Source of the DNA: an uncultured Caulobacterales bacterium
GTDB lineage: Bacteria; Pseudomonadota; Alphaproteobacteria; Caulobacterales; Maricaulaceae
DNA: 64,000 nucleotides
Reading direction: 5' to 3'
Assembly: GCA_938009235.1 (NCBI GenBank)
Contig: CALLIK010000007.1
Location: 186,001 to 250,000 of the forward strand
Made by a program: the position numbers and the translations under genes
The notes under the pieces: model-generated
What the model was told of the DNA's origin: nothing
The model's input: only the letters and a program-made list of their open reading frames with translations
Database searches by the model: none
Shown: piece after piece, positions 9,145 through 18,160 of the stretch
Numbering within the stretch: position 1 is the stretch's first letter
Layout: each line of letters starts with the position of its first letter

Positions 9145-10957
9145 CTGACATTGGCAACTCAGGCTCTTTTTGTGTCACGCTATTACGGCCATCCTTACTG
9201 GCAGGCTTAAGCTTTCGGAATGACCATCTTATGCGGTTTGATCGACTTTCGCCATCGCTATCACAATAGGCGCGCCCAAGAATAACAAGTTGCTGCGTTT
9301 TAACCGGCGTGGGGCCCACAGCCAAATATACGGAATCTTCGAGAGATACCTTGCCGCCATCCGTCCTAAATCTCCAACCTGCTTTTCCATTGACAACAAT
9401 AAGCGCAGAAGATCGGTCTTGTGACAGGCTAACCTGCACAGACGGATGAAGATGAAAGCGAATGGCAAAACGCACTTGGTCACGGCGAGGCGGTATCGAG
9501 CCCATAGGTGTATACAGGCTGTCCTCACCGCGCACATCATGCCCATCACGCGGCATGAAAATTCTACGGCGATGAGACAAACCATACTCTTCTAAGTATC
9601 CCTCATGATGGCTTTCTATCCAAATGCCGCCGTCTTGCTCTTTACGTGTGACTTTCACAGGGCCCGCAACATGTTCCACAGCGTCGCCGATAACGCCGCG
9701 ACGCCAATCACTCTTCAGTAAGCGGCCTGGCGAATGATTATCCAAAACAAGCGTCGAATGCGCTGCTGCCGATCGTACTGAGCGCGCCCACTCTGCGGGT
9801 TGCTCTGGGTTAAAACCACATGCCGTAATTATCGGGCCTTCTGGTGTTGATAGATCTAGCGCGAGCGGTGCCAAATGAGCGCTTGTGTCGAACGGGTGCG
9901 GCGGGGCTTCACCCGTATCCAATAACGCCACTGTGCCATGAGCCTCCAAACGTTGATATCCAGAATGTGGGCCATATCCAAAAGCTTTAGCATCACCCGG
10001 CGCCGCGCGGAGCAAATTAGAAATATCAACAGCCTTCATTTCGCCGCCGCCATTAAAGGGCGCTAACGCGCCGCCAGACCGTGAGAAAAATGCGACCATT
10101 GGCGCAAGGCGGTCAATTGCGCGGGACAATTCCCGTGAGCCTTCCAAACCCCGTTCTGCCAAGAGCGTGTCCAATATCAAAAGCTGCCTCAGCGCGATGG
10201 CTGTCACTTCAGGCGAACGACTGATATGTCCGCCATCAGGTAAAATTTGCAGCGGTAACTCAAGATCAAGCAGGGCTAAACCTCGCTCTAGAAACGTGTT
10301 CTTACCCTCGGCTAGTCTCGCGCCGCCCATCGCCAAGGCACACCCCGCCGTTAAGCGCGGCAATCCCACAGGTAACGTTTTAAGACTGCCCCGCAACGCG
10401 TTGAGCTGACTCAAGACACTCGTGCGGCGTCGATCTAGGGCCCCACTACTATCGCCGCGCCCCATATCTTGATCTTTCAAACCCGTCGCAGAGAGAGCAG
10501 GCGACCAAAGCGCTAACCAATTAAACAAACGATGTGCTAGGCGATCAGGTTCGAAAATAAAATCATTCCCACGGCTATAAGTATCAATCCATTCATCGAC
10601 GAGCGTGCGGGCCTTAGCGTGATGCGCTTCGCTATCGACAGCGAGTAAATCATGCAGCCAATCAAAGCGGTGCAGCCAATTTGCAAAACCCCGTGATGGT
10701 GAGGCCGTCGTCCACGGACCCACATCAAGAAATTGCCCTGCAAATTGGAAATGCCCTGACAATAGTTCAGCGCCTTTGACAGCATCTCCATAGGTTAAAC
10801 TGGGTTTTGCGGGATGAAACGGTCCGGGTGTACGCGTCGGTAATGCGCTTGAAGGACGTGACGGTAAGACACGTCTGACCTTTTGTCTTGCAAGGTCCAA
10901 GACAATGCGCGGCGTCGATAAACGCGCCCGTAGAGAAAAATGACCCAACTTACCCAT
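9119..10957 (-). CDS. Heparinase II/III-family protein
   Basis: A 612-residue protein with the two-part layout of the family: a helical toroid-like N-terminal half (residues 60-330) and a C-terminal beta-rich Heparinase II/III domain (about 340-570, including HSTLVLDNHSPGR and HRRRIFMPRDGHDVRGEDSL). In alphaproteobacteria this member lies beside rpe and purH and lacks an obvious signal peptide, as here. Lyase activity on an acidic polysaccharide is the family expectation; the substrate is unknown. It begins eight bases after rpe and overlaps capD, so it is inside one transcript. Confidence 0.85.
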   Translation of the reverse strand: MGKLGHFSLRARLSTPRIVLDLARQKVRRVLPSRPSSALPTRTPGPFHPAKPSLTYGDAVKGAELLSGHFQFAGQFLDVGPWTTASPSRGFANWLHRFDWLHDLLAVDSEAHHAKARTLVDEWIDTYSRGNDFIFEPDRLAHRLFNWLALWSPALSATGLKDQDMGRGDSSGALDRRRTSVLSQLNALRGSLKTLPVGLPRLTAGCALAMGGARLAEGKNTFLERGLALLDLELPLQILPDGGHISRSPEVTAIALRQLLILDTLLAERGLEGSRELSRAIDRLAPMVAFFSRSGGALAPFNGGGEMKAVDISNLLRAAPGDAKAFGYGPHSGYQRLEAHGTVALLDTGEAPPHPFDTSAHLAPLALDLSTPEGPIITACGFNPEQPAEWARSVRSAAAHSTLVLDNHSPGRLLKSDWRRGVIGDAVEHVAGPVKVTRKEQDGGIWIESHHEGYLEEYGLSHRRRIFMPRDGHDVRGEDSLYTPMGSIPPRRDQVRFAIRFHLHPSVQVSLSQDRSSALIVVNGKAGWRFRTDGGKVSLEDSVYLAVGPTPVKTQQLVILGRAYCDSDGESRSNRIRWSFRKLKPASKDGRNSVTQKEPELPMSDEESHESL

Positions 10958-10965
10958 GCGAGGGC

Positions 10966-11670
10966 CTAAGCCGCCTTACCTTTTGCAGGCTCACTGGCAT
11001 CATCGCCTCTCAGAGCCGAAATGTTTTCAGCATATGTGCCAGCGCCTTTGAAGACAGCTGAACCTGCCACAAGCGCAGTTGCGCCCGCAGCAATACAAGC
11101 TTTGGCCGTGACAGGATTCACGCCGCCATCGACTTGCAGCAGAATATCTTGGCCGCCTTTAGCCACATGTGCATCAATCTTGGCGCGGACAGCCGCAATT
11201 TTCTCAATCTGGGAGTCGATGAAAGACTGTCCACCAAACCCCGGATTTACACTCATAATCATAATTTGATCACATAGGTCGATGACAGGATCGACCTGCT
11301 CAACGGGTGCGCCAGGGTTTAATACGATTCCAGCTTTCACGCCAGCTGCGCGGATCGATTGCAACGTACGGTGAAGATGAGGCCCTGCGTCTGGATGAAC
11401 CGTTATATAATCGGCGCCTGCCTCAATAAACATTGGAACCAGAATATCCGTCGGCGAAATCATTAAATGAACGTCAAAAGGTTTATTCGTGTGAGGCCGT
11501 AGCGCCTTCACGACAGCGGGCCCAATCGTTAGGTTCGGTACATAGTGGCCGTCCATCACGTCGATATGAATCATGTCTGCACCCGCAGCATCAATGTCGC
11601 GGACAGCCTGCCCTAAGGCTGCAAAATCAGCGGACAAAATGGACGGAGAAATTAGAACTTTATTTGACAT
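10966..11670 (-). CDS. rpe: Ribulose-phosphate 3-epimerase
   Basis: Interconverts ribulose-5-phosphate and xylulose-5-phosphate in the pentose phosphate pathway. TIM-barrel signatures are intact: PSILSADFA near the N-terminus, HIDVMDGHYVPN with metal-binding His and Asp, the HLMI strand, VNPGFGGQSF and the phosphate-binding QVDGGVN. I chose the ATG at 11670 (MSNKVLISPSILS), because a GTG three codons upstream only adds MSI. First gene of the rpe-heparinase-capD-purH run. The C-terminus has a short Ala/Lys-rich tail. Confidence 0.95.
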   Translation of the reverse strand: MSNKVLISPSILSADFAALGQAVRDIDAAGADMIHIDVMDGHYVPNLTIGPAVVKALRPHTNKPFDVHLMISPTDILVPMFIEAGADYITVHPDAGPHLHRTLQSIRAAGVKAGIVLNPGAPVEQVDPVIDLCDQIMIMSVNPGFGGQSFIDSQIEKIAAVRAKIDAHVAKGGQDILLQVDGGVNPVTAKACIAAGATALVAGSAVFKGAGTYAENISALRGDDASEPAKGKAA

Positions 11671-11734
11671 GATTGACACTTAGCGAAAACGCAGCAAACT
11701 CGCAAGCTTCGCGCAACATTGAATGCCAAATATG

Positions 11735-11762
11735 AAAAAGCCCGCTTCCAAAGGAAACGGGC
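11735..11762 (-). terminator. Rho-independent terminator of the repeat-rich secreted protein gene
   Basis: On the minus strand a hairpin (11762-11740: GCCCGTTTCC, TTT loop, GGAAGCGGGC, one mismatch) is followed by five T. It lies 27 bases after the stop at 11789 and just upstream of rpe, insulating rpe from read-through. Confidence 0.8.
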
Positions 11763-11788
11763 CAATAATTTGTAGCTTTTAGCTAAGT

Positions 11789-12670
11789 TTACTTGCGAAT
11801 TGGCAAGTAATCAGTGGAACCATATGTTCCGTCAGTGCCGTAGCCATAGCTGGATGTTGTCGCAGATGGCGTATCAGCCGTGTAAAGCTCAATTGAAGAC
11901 CCAGCATAAGACGATGATCCGCCTTGCATACATGTGCCATCAGCCTGCGCTGTTGTACCAGATGGGCAGTTTACAGGCTCCATCGACATTGTTGACGATG
12001 AAGATGAGTAGCTAGAGTCTCCGCCATATGATGAAGATTCACCAGAGTAGGTAACCCCTGAACCAGAGTAGCTAGATCCAGAATAGCTTGTTGCTGGCGC
12101 CGAGTAAGTAGAACCAGACGAATAGCTAGAGCCAGACTGCATACATGTGCCATCAGATTGAGCTGTTGTTCCAGATGGGCAGTTTACAGGCTCCATCGAC
12201 ATTGTTGACGATGAGTAGCTTGATGTTGGCTCTGAGTAAGTCGAACCAGACGAATAACTAGATGCAGACTGCATACATGTACCGTCAGACTGCGCAGTTG
12301 TACCAGATGGACAGTTTGCAGGCTCCATTTGAGCTGTCTGTGTGTATGTTGACGCAGGCTGTGTGTAAGCAGGTTGCGCGTAAGTTTGTGCAGGCTGTGA
12401 ATAGACGACAGCAGGTTGCGGCACATATACAGGTGCAGAATTATACATTGGTGCAGACTGATACGTTGGCGCAGCAACAATTGGCGCACCGTAGCGCGTG
12501 TTTGCAGCTTCAGTCATTGGCGCAGCAGGTACACAAGCTTGGCCACAGTTACGGCCGCTCTCATAATCATAGACACTGCCATAACGGCTCTGTGCATTTG
12601 CAGTTAGCGTCAACCCAGCAACGCCTAGTGTGGCGATCAATCCCGCCCGGATAAATTTTGTAGTGCTCAT
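11789..12670 (-). CDS. Secreted low-complexity protein with Cys-containing repeats
   Basis: The ATG at 12670 gives MSTTKFIRAG and a clear signal peptide ending in TANAQ, with GGGAGG eight bases upstream; an in-frame ATG at 12694 is less likely. The 293-residue product is dominated by Ser, Tyr, Gly, Gln and Ala. It contains three copies of a two-cysteine unit, CPSGTTAQSDGTCMQ, separated by Ser/Tyr-rich spacers, with a further Cys pair (RNCGQACVP) near the N-terminus. The repeats are also near-identical at DNA level. The layout suggests an extracellular or surface-layer protein stabilised by disulfides. I know no named family. Two secreted proteins at 14.7 and 15.9 kb share the signal peptide plus low-complexity style. 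Confidence 0.75.
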   Translation of the reverse strand: MSTTKFIRAGLIATLGVAGLTLTANAQSRYGSVYDYESGRNCGQACVPAAPMTEAANTRYGAPIVAAPTYQSAPMYNSAPVYVPQPAVVYSQPAQTYAQPAYTQPASTYTQTAQMEPANCPSGTTAQSDGTCMQSASSYSSGSTYSEPTSSYSSSTMSMEPVNCPSGTTAQSDGTCMQSGSSYSSGSTYSAPATSYSGSSYSGSGVTYSGESSSYGGDSSYSSSSSTMSMEPVNCPSGTTAQADGTCMQGGSSSYAGSSIELYTADTPSATTSSYGYGTDGTYGSTDYLPIRK

Positions 12671-12770
12671 GATGAGCCTCCCATTTTGAAACATTCTGAT
12701 GTCGTCTGCTGCAAATATTGGACCACATCGAAGTTAACGCCTCATTACTACGTCGAATCTAGCTTGTTTT

Positions 12771-14135
12771 TTAAGACGAACGCCGCAATGCTGCTATGAA
12801 AAAGCCATCCAATCCGCCTGATTTGGCAAGATCACAAGGCAATGTCCGAACAACACCCCCTTCAAAACGCTCTTGAGGCAGGTCCAGACCTGGCAATGTT
12901 GAGAGAGGAATAAGGCGGAAATCAGGCGTATTTTTCAAAAATTTCTCAATTCGCGGCATACCTTCATCAGGTTGAAGCGAGCAAACTGCATAAACCAATA
13001 CACCCCCTGGAGCAGTTAGGGCCGCAGCTCTTGGCAAAAGCTTGTCCTGTAACCGGACCAAGTCCGCAACAGATTTAGGGTTTCGGTTATGTAGTACATC
13101 AGGATGACGACGGAATGTACCCGTCGCTGAACAGGGTGCATCCAAAAGAACGGCTGGAAAGGCTTCAGCCTCAAATGTCAACGCATCACTATGTATGACA
13201 GTGGCTTTCAACTGGGTCCGTTCAAGGTTTTCTTCTAATCGCTTCAAACGCCCAGAAGATTTGTCGATTGCAGTCACATCCATGCCTGCACTCGCAAGCT
13301 GTAGCGTCTTGCCGCCCGGTGCGGCACACATATCGAGCGCGCGGACGCCCTTTACATCCTCAAATTGACTCATAAGGACTTGCGCAGGCTGCGCCGCCGC
13401 CAAATCCTGTGCCCACCAAGAGCCTTCTTTAAAGCCTGGCAGAGATGTCACATCACCAATTGTGCTCAATCGTAAGGTTTGACGTCCAATAGGTGTCCCA
13501 CCTGTAGCTTCAGCCATATCTTTACGGCCCAAACCTGCGTGCTCATGCGCGACACTTATATCAAGTACTGGGTCTTTAATGAGTTGAACGGCAATCTTCG
13601 TCATCGGGATTTTGCCATATGCTCGTTCCCACTCGCCTCTAATCCACCCTGGGATATTCGCCTTTGGCGGTGTCGCTGCGGCCGTATGGCGACCTTGTTC
13701 CACAACGCGGCGTAAAACAGCATTCGCGAAATTGGCAAAGCCGAGCGTCGCTTTACGTGACTTCAAGACATCAACGGACTCGCTTACAGCGGCATGTGGC
13801 GACACATCCATAAAGACGATCTGCGCAACGGCCGTTTGCAAGACGGCTTTCACAGGGGCCGTTGGGGCCTTATGAACCAGAGGCTTCAAGACAGCTTTGA
13901 TCTGTCCTGAGCGGCGAAATACGGTCGCAGCGATGGCGCGCGCAAAGGCGCGGTCCCGCGCTTCCAAGCTGCTGTAATCTTCTGTGTCCGCCAAAGCGAG
14001 CTCAAGCGCCCGCCCATTTGCAGTGACATCCATAACGGCCAGCGCAGCACAGCGGCGCGCTTTGACGGAATCCGTCAGGTTTTTATCAACCAGTTGCTGG
14101 CGAGATTGGCGGGATGGATGTTCAGCATTTGTCAT
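12771..14135 (-). CDS. rsmB: 16S rRNA m5C methyltransferase, RsmB-like
   Basis: NusB-like RNA-binding domain (about residues 25-150) followed by a SAM-dependent RNA m5C methyltransferase domain. LDMCAAPGGKTLQLA binds SAM. The two catalytic cysteines are in DAPCSATGTFRRHPDV and in YAVCSLQPDEG. RsmB methylates C967 of 16S rRNA in E. coli. An open frame extends to 14291, but the upstream 52 residues are not NusB-like and I place the start at the ATG at 14135 (MTNAEHPSR), giving 454 aa, the usual size. In alphaproteobacteria rsmB is often found near heparinase and purH, as here. Confidence 0.92.
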   Translation of the reverse strand: MTNAEHPSRQSRQQLVDKNLTDSVKARRCAALAVMDVTANGRALELALADTEDYSSLEARDRAFARAIAATVFRRSGQIKAVLKPLVHKAPTAPVKAVLQTAVAQIVFMDVSPHAAVSESVDVLKSRKATLGFANFANAVLRRVVEQGRHTAAATPPKANIPGWIRGEWERAYGKIPMTKIAVQLIKDPVLDISVAHEHAGLGRKDMAEATGGTPIGRQTLRLSTIGDVTSLPGFKEGSWWAQDLAAAQPAQVLMSQFEDVKGVRALDMCAAPGGKTLQLASAGMDVTAIDKSSGRLKRLEENLERTQLKATVIHSDALTFEAEAFPAVLLDAPCSATGTFRRHPDVLHNRNPKSVADLVRLQDKLLPRAAALTAPGGVLVYAVCSLQPDEGMPRIEKFLKNTPDFRLIPLSTLPGLDLPQERFEGGVVRTLPCDLAKSGGLDGFFIAALRRSS

Positions 14136-14391
14136 GAGGCGGCACTTAGGCTCATCGCTTCCATTGGTAAAGGGGGCATTGGTTTTGATCCCACCCGTGG
14201 CAAAATCGCAAATAGTAAAGACGAAACTGGTGAAATGACGGCAATGCCGACTAAAAAATTGATTCATATAGTAAACATTATGCAAACGCATGATTTACCG
14301 AATCTTATCGTCGACTGTGTATCAAACCAATTCATCAGGCCGCAATTTGCGGGTTTGACGGGATAGGAACGGCAAGGGTACTAGGTTTGCT

Positions 14392-14595
14392 ATGAGCGAA
14401 TCTGATACAAAAACTCCTGAAGTTCCTAAAAATGTCCTTAGCCCTGCTGCCAAGCGGGCTTTGGCTGAAGCAGCTGAACGGCGCAAATTGCGCGATGAAG
14501 CTGATGCCCGTGAACTCGAAAGTGGTGGCCCGAGCGGTGTCGAACCCACACGCTATGGCGATTGGGAACGAAAAGGAATTGCCTACGACTTTTAG
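14392..14595 (+). CDS. DUF1674 / SDHAF4-like protein, 67 aa
   Basis: A short cytoplasmic protein with a charged helical N-terminus and the conserved C-terminal signature GVEPTRYGDWERKGIAYDF typical of DUF1674, the family of mitochondrial Sdh8/SDHAF4, which helps assemble succinate dehydrogenase by protecting flavinylated SdhA. The role in bacteria is inferred from that family. It is transcribed divergently from rsmB, which is the common alphaproteobacterial position. No good ribosome-binding site precedes the ATG; a weak promoter (TTGACG at 14355, TACTAG about 18 bases later) would give a very short leader. Confidence 0.85.
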   Translation: MSESDTKTPEVPKNVLSPAAKRALAEAAERRKLRDEADARELESGGPSGVEPTRYGDWERKGIAYDF

Positions 14596-14674
14596 GCTCT
14601 TTCTTTTATTCGGCACTGGATACTAATTTTTAGACCGGTGCAGGCATAGCCTCACCTTCATGCGGGAGTGGCGA

Positions 14675-15706
14675 ATGCCGACCAAAATTATCTCAAAGGC
14701 CTTGATGGGCGTTCTGTCTGCAGCCGTTTTAGCTGCCCCTGCTTATGCTGGTGGAAATTGTGGTGCCAGTAATTGTGCCATGCCTGTTAATGTCATGCCA
14801 AGTTACACGCCGCAGTCCAGTGCAATGACTGTTCGCACTCAAAATCCAATGGGTCATCTTCGTTCCGTTAATTTTCAAAGTGGTCCAAACGTTTCAATTA
14901 CACGCGTTCACGGCCTGGCGCCTTCAGCCAGCATCGCAGATGCTCCAACCGGTTTCACAAACGGATGTAATCCTACGAGCACAACATATTGCCGTAAAAA
15001 CGCAGGACGTTCTGTAAATGTTGATTTCAACGCAGCCGTTGCGCCGGCCTCCAATGAGCCACGCGTCGTGGCTGTTGGCGGTGGCTATGATGAGTCCAAA
15101 TTCACACCACGTATTTATGGCGATGCAACATTCGTCCCTGGAATCGCGCACATCCCGACATCAATTGTCGACCGTGACCCAGCACGTGCTCAGCAAGTCC
15201 TAGATACAGGTCGCGCTGTTCCGCAACCTGTTGTCGTTCCTGGAATGGGTCAAGTGCCACAAGCCGCATATCGTAATGCTCCAGCCCCTGTTATGCAGGC
15301 GCTACCGCGCATGCAGTATTCACTCGCCATGCAGTCAGCTCCTATGATGATGCCAATGAGGCAGGCTCCTATGATGCCAGCTCAAAACTTTGGTCAAGCT
15401 AGCGGCCCTGTTCTACAACAATCCGGCCCTATGGCAGGATCATATGGATCAAACGTCGGCTCTGATGGCACATATTGGGAAAAAGTATCTGGACCCACAA
15501 CTATGGGCAATACAGTTGCAACATCAGTTATCTGCAAACGCCAGCTACCGACACGTACAGTTCATCCTGTTATCGGCGTACCTGTCCCAGTGCCAGTTCC
15601 AGTTGTTTGTGGCCCACAAGGTTACTCAGCTCAGACTGGTAACCAACAGCAACAGCAACAGAGCGGACGTTACGGTCAGTCCTCTCAAGGTCGTTGGGCT
15701 TACTAA
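14675..15706 (+). CDS. Secreted low-complexity protein with VPVPVPV tail motif
   Basis: The start is the ATG at 14675 (MPTKIISKALMG), preceded by GGGAG; an in-frame ATG at 14660 is probably not used. The signal peptide ends at PAYAG. The mature 320 residues include four cysteines in the first third (GNCGASNCAM, TNGCNPTSTTYCRK), Met/Pro/Ala/Gln-rich repeats in the middle and a C-terminal element with two cysteines around PVIGVPVPVPVPVVCG, then a poly-Gln run. The neighbouring gene at 15935 ends with a related RPVIHVPVPVPVPVAVPY element, so the two are probably distant paralogues. Likely an exported envelope or surface protein; function unknown. Confidence 0.72.
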   Translation: MPTKIISKALMGVLSAAVLAAPAYAGGNCGASNCAMPVNVMPSYTPQSSAMTVRTQNPMGHLRSVNFQSGPNVSITRVHGLAPSASIADAPTGFTNGCNPTSTTYCRKNAGRSVNVDFNAAVAPASNEPRVVAVGGGYDESKFTPRIYGDATFVPGIAHIPTSIVDRDPARAQQVLDTGRAVPQPVVVPGMGQVPQAAYRNAPAPVMQALPRMQYSLAMQSAPMMMPMRQAPMMPAQNFGQASGPVLQQSGPMAGSYGSNVGSDGTYWEKVSGPTTMGNTVATSVICKRQLPTRTVHPVIGVPVPVPVPVVCGPQGYSAQTGNQQQQQQSGRYGQSSQGRWAY

Positions 15707-15758
15707 CTAGGCTAACTTAAATTACGCCCCTGATACTTGGGTATCGAATGTGGGGTTA

Positions 15759-15797
15759 AGCCTTGCCCCTTCTGGTAGGGAGGCGGCAGGGCTTTTT
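15759..15797 (+). terminator. Rho-independent terminator
   Basis: AGCCTTGCC (15759-15767) pairs with GGCAGGGCT (15785-15793), with one G-T wobble, and four more T follow. It lies about 50 bases after the stop at 15706 and ends the transcript of the first low-complexity secreted protein. Confidence 0.75.
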
Positions 15798-15934
15798 ATT
15801 GCTTAATATGTATCGTTACGGAACCGATACATTTCGCGTGTCACGCGAATCCAATGTTCAAGCTGGCACACAACTTGCTAAGCTTAAACCACAAGCGCCT
15901 TTTGGTGCGTTGAAACGATATAGGTGGGAATATT

Positions 15935-16531
15935 ATGTCACGAATTCTTAAAGGTGCAGCCGCAACTGTCGTCGCACTCTCATTTGCAAGTTTAGCCTCC
16001 GCTCACTGCGGTACCTCGACATATTGCGGACAATCTGCAGATCAGTCGACATTACCAGCACTTTCAAGCTGGTCTGGGCAATCCTCATACAACAGCAGCG
16101 ACGTGTCCACGCGCTATACGCCTTCGGCACATCACGCACCCTCATCATCCATGAGCTCATACGAAGCTGATGCGAACTACGGCACAGGCTCTATTAGTGA
16201 GTCATATTCTTCTTACGAAACACCAAGCCATTCTAGCGCGTCATCTGTTCACGGACTTGGGCAGAATGAAGGCCTTCAAGCTACGGATTGCCCAACCACT
16301 GTTTTAGGCAACAGCGAAGAAGGTCAAGTCGTTGGATGTTACAACGTCGTGAAGTCTGTTCCAAAAACAACCTATTATCGTGTTGTACGTCCAGTGATCC
16401 ACGTACCTGTCCCTGTCCCTGTCCCTGTCGCCGTTCCATACACATCTCCGTGCATGATGCCGATGCAGCCTCAATATTCTCAGTATAGAAATATGCAGCC
16501 ACGCGGTCAGAACATGGGCTGTAACAGATAA
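15935..16531 (+). CDS. Secreted Ser/Tyr-rich protein with VPVPVPV motif
   Basis: A 198-residue protein with a signal peptide (MSRILKGAAATVVALSFASL, cleavage after ASA) and GGTGGGAA upstream of the ATG. Residues 25-110 are Ser/Tyr/His-rich. A Cys pair follows (TDCPTTVLGNSEEGQVVGCYNVV), then the element RPVIHVPVPVPVPVAVPY and a Met/Gln-rich tail. It shares the Pro-Val element and general design with the protein ending at 15706. Probably exported; whether it is an outer surface, adhesive or matrix protein cannot be told from the sequence. It has its own terminator. Confidence 0.72.
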   Translation: MSRILKGAAATVVALSFASLASAHCGTSTYCGQSADQSTLPALSSWSGQSSYNSSDVSTRYTPSAHHAPSSSMSSYEADANYGTGSISESYSSYETPSHSSASSVHGLGQNEGLQATDCPTTVLGNSEEGQVVGCYNVVKSVPKTTYYRVVRPVIHVPVPVPVPVAVPYTSPCMMPMQPQYSQYRNMQPRGQNMGCNR

Positions 16532-16566
16532 TAAAGGCGGCATTCACGCCCCTCATTAAATTAAAG

Positions 16567-16598
16567 AAGAACTCGCTCCATCCAGAGCGAGTTCTTTT
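16567..16598 (+). terminator. Strong rho-independent terminator
   Basis: Perfect 12-bp stem (AAGAACTCGCTC at 16567-16578 with GAGCGAGTTCTT at 16585-16596), 6-base loop and a short T run. It ends the secreted protein gene and faces the convergent pyrF. Confidence 0.88.
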
Positions 16599-16626
16599 AT
16601 GCCTAGTTTTAAGGCGAAGCCTTTTC

Positions 16627-16655
16627 TTCTAGACGTCTCTTCTTTCTAGACGTCT
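16627..16655. repeat. Short tandem duplication at the pyrF 3' end
   Basis: TCTAGACGTCT occurs twice, at 16628-16638 and 16645-16655, with a 17-base period. The second copy covers the pyrF stop codon, so the first copy repeats the last codons outside the gene. It looks like a small local duplication. Confidence 0.6.
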
Positions 16656-17347
16656 GCCATCTCCGCTACGATTGCCAAAGCAGCGGCCCGTGGATCTGGA
16701 GCCTGCGTAATCGGGCGACCAATGACGAGGTGTGACGCACCAGATTTCAAAGCCGCAGACGGCGTTGCGATACGTTTCTGATCGCCCTTATCCGCACCTG
16801 CAGGCCGAACGCCCGGTGTCACCACGCAAAACCCATCAGGTACATTTGCGCGAATAGCTTCAGCTTCGAGCGGTGAAGACACAACGCCGTCAATGCCTGC
16901 CGCAATCGCTTGCTCGACCCGTCGCATGACGAGGTCTTCAGCTGTGTCGGCATAACCAATATCTAAAAGCGCCTGCCGATCGAGCGACGTCAAAACGGTC
17001 ACGCCTAATATTTTAAGCGGCGCGTCTCCCCGTCCCACCACAGCAGAGCGCATAACATCAGGCCGCGCATGGACGGTCAAAAAATCAGCATTGAGGCCCG
17101 CGATAGACCGTGTGGCCTTTTCAACCGTCGCGCCAATGTCGTGAAATTTGAAATCGTAAAAGACATTTTTACCGAGAGCTTTGAGGCGTTGTCCAAAGTC
17201 TACGCCACCAATTGGTAAAAGTTGCAGCCCAATTTTATAGCTCTCCACCGCGTCGCCTAATTGCGCGACCATCGCCTCAGCCTCCGCCACACTCGGAAGG
17301 TCAAGCGCCACAAAGAGACGTGCGTCTGAATTAGAAGATTGCGACAT
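16646..17347 (-). CDS. pyrF: Orotidine 5'-phosphate decarboxylase
   Basis: Final enzyme of UMP synthesis. The start at 17347 (MSQSSNSDARLFVALDLP) overlaps the stop of the SDR gene by one base (TAATG); an open frame extends upstream but lies inside the SDR. YDFKFHDIGATV carries the catalytic Lys-Asp group; VTPGVRP and the C-terminal phosphate-binding VIGRPITQAPDPRAAA are present. The length (233 aa) is normal. Coupled to the upstream SDR, with no obvious metabolic link between the two. Confidence 0.95.
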   Translation of the reverse strand: MSQSSNSDARLFVALDLPSVAEAEAMVAQLGDAVESYKIGLQLLPIGGVDFGQRLKALGKNVFYDFKFHDIGATVEKATRSIAGLNADFLTVHARPDVMRSAVVGRGDAPLKILGVTVLTSLDRQALLDIGYADTAEDLVMRRVEQAIAAGIDGVVSSPLEAEAIRANVPDGFCVVTPGVRPAGADKGDQKRIATPSAALKSGASHLVIGRPITQAPDPRAAALAIVAEMADV

Positions 17348-18135
17348 TAGTCTGCCTTTCGATAACGGTTGGAGCTTGAATTCATCACGCGGCGGCCAAG
17401 CCACGGCATCCACCGATTCAGGCGCGCAAGGAAGCGGTTTATGCGGCCAGAGATAAAGACGGCTTTATCCGCCTCAAGCGCATCCGCAGCCAAGGCAGCG
17501 CAAACGTCGGCTTTCATGACCATATAATTCGGCAGGCTATTAATGCCTTCGCGTGTGCCGTTCACATCATGAAACTCTGTCAGAACGAACCCCGGGCAAA
17601 GCGCGGATACATGTACGCCAGTGCCTTGCATTTCAGCATTCAAGCTCTCGGAGAATTTAATCAAGTAAGATTTCACTGCTGAATAAAGCGTATGCCCTTT
17701 AGACCCTGGCATATGTCCCGCCAGTGACGCGACCTGCATCACGCGTCCAAACCCGCGCTCGACCATCGCTGGCAGCAGCGCGCGCGTAAGCTCAACAGGA
17801 ACAACCGTCATGAGATGATTGAACTTACGATGGGCGTCCCACTCTGAGTTCAAAAATGTCCCGGAGTGACCATAGCCCGCATTATTAATGAGGCCATCAA
17901 TTTGCGTCCCATTCAGCGCAACCATCAAATCGGTTACAGCTGTTTCGGAAAACAAATCTGCAACAACAACAAGGCTCTCTGCGCCATGTGCCGCTTTAAG
18001 GTCTGCCGCTAATGCGTGAAGGCGGTCTTCTCTGCGGGCGACAAGCACAAGGTTCCAGCCTCGCTGCGCATATTCACGCGCCAGTGCCGCCCCGAGCCCG
18101 GCTGACGCGCCCGTAATTAACATTGTGCGCTTCAT
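17347..18135 (-). CDS. Short-chain dehydrogenase/reductase
   Basis: Classical SDR (262 aa) with the NAD(P)-binding TGASAGLGAALA near residue 7, NNAGYG near 85-90, an active-site Ser in VASLAGHMPG and YSAVKSYLI supplying the Tyr-x-x-x-Lys pair. The C-terminal end (about 230-262) is basic and Trp-rich, a form seen in membrane-associated members of the DltE/YqjQ-like group. Substrate unknown. It precedes pyrF with overlapping stop and start, and is divergent from the lipoprotein-lemA operon. Confidence 0.85.
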   Translation of the reverse strand: MKRTMLITGASAGLGAALAREYAQRGWNLVLVARREDRLHALAADLKAAHGAESLVVVADLFSETAVTDLMVALNGTQIDGLINNAGYGHSGTFLNSEWDAHRKFNHLMTVVPVELTRALLPAMVERGFGRVMQVASLAGHMPGSKGHTLYSAVKSYLIKFSESLNAEMQGTGVHVSALCPGFVLTEFHDVNGTREGINSLPNYMVMKADVCAALAADALEADKAVFISGRINRFLARLNRWMPWLGRRVMNSSSNRYRKAD

Positions 18136-18160
18136 TACATTCCCCTGTCCAAATTCTAAT

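Noticed and set aside
15763-15951. 62-codon frame between the two low-complexity secreted proteins
   Set aside because: Starts inside the terminator hairpin, has no ribosome-binding site or recognisable content, and overlaps the next gene's start.
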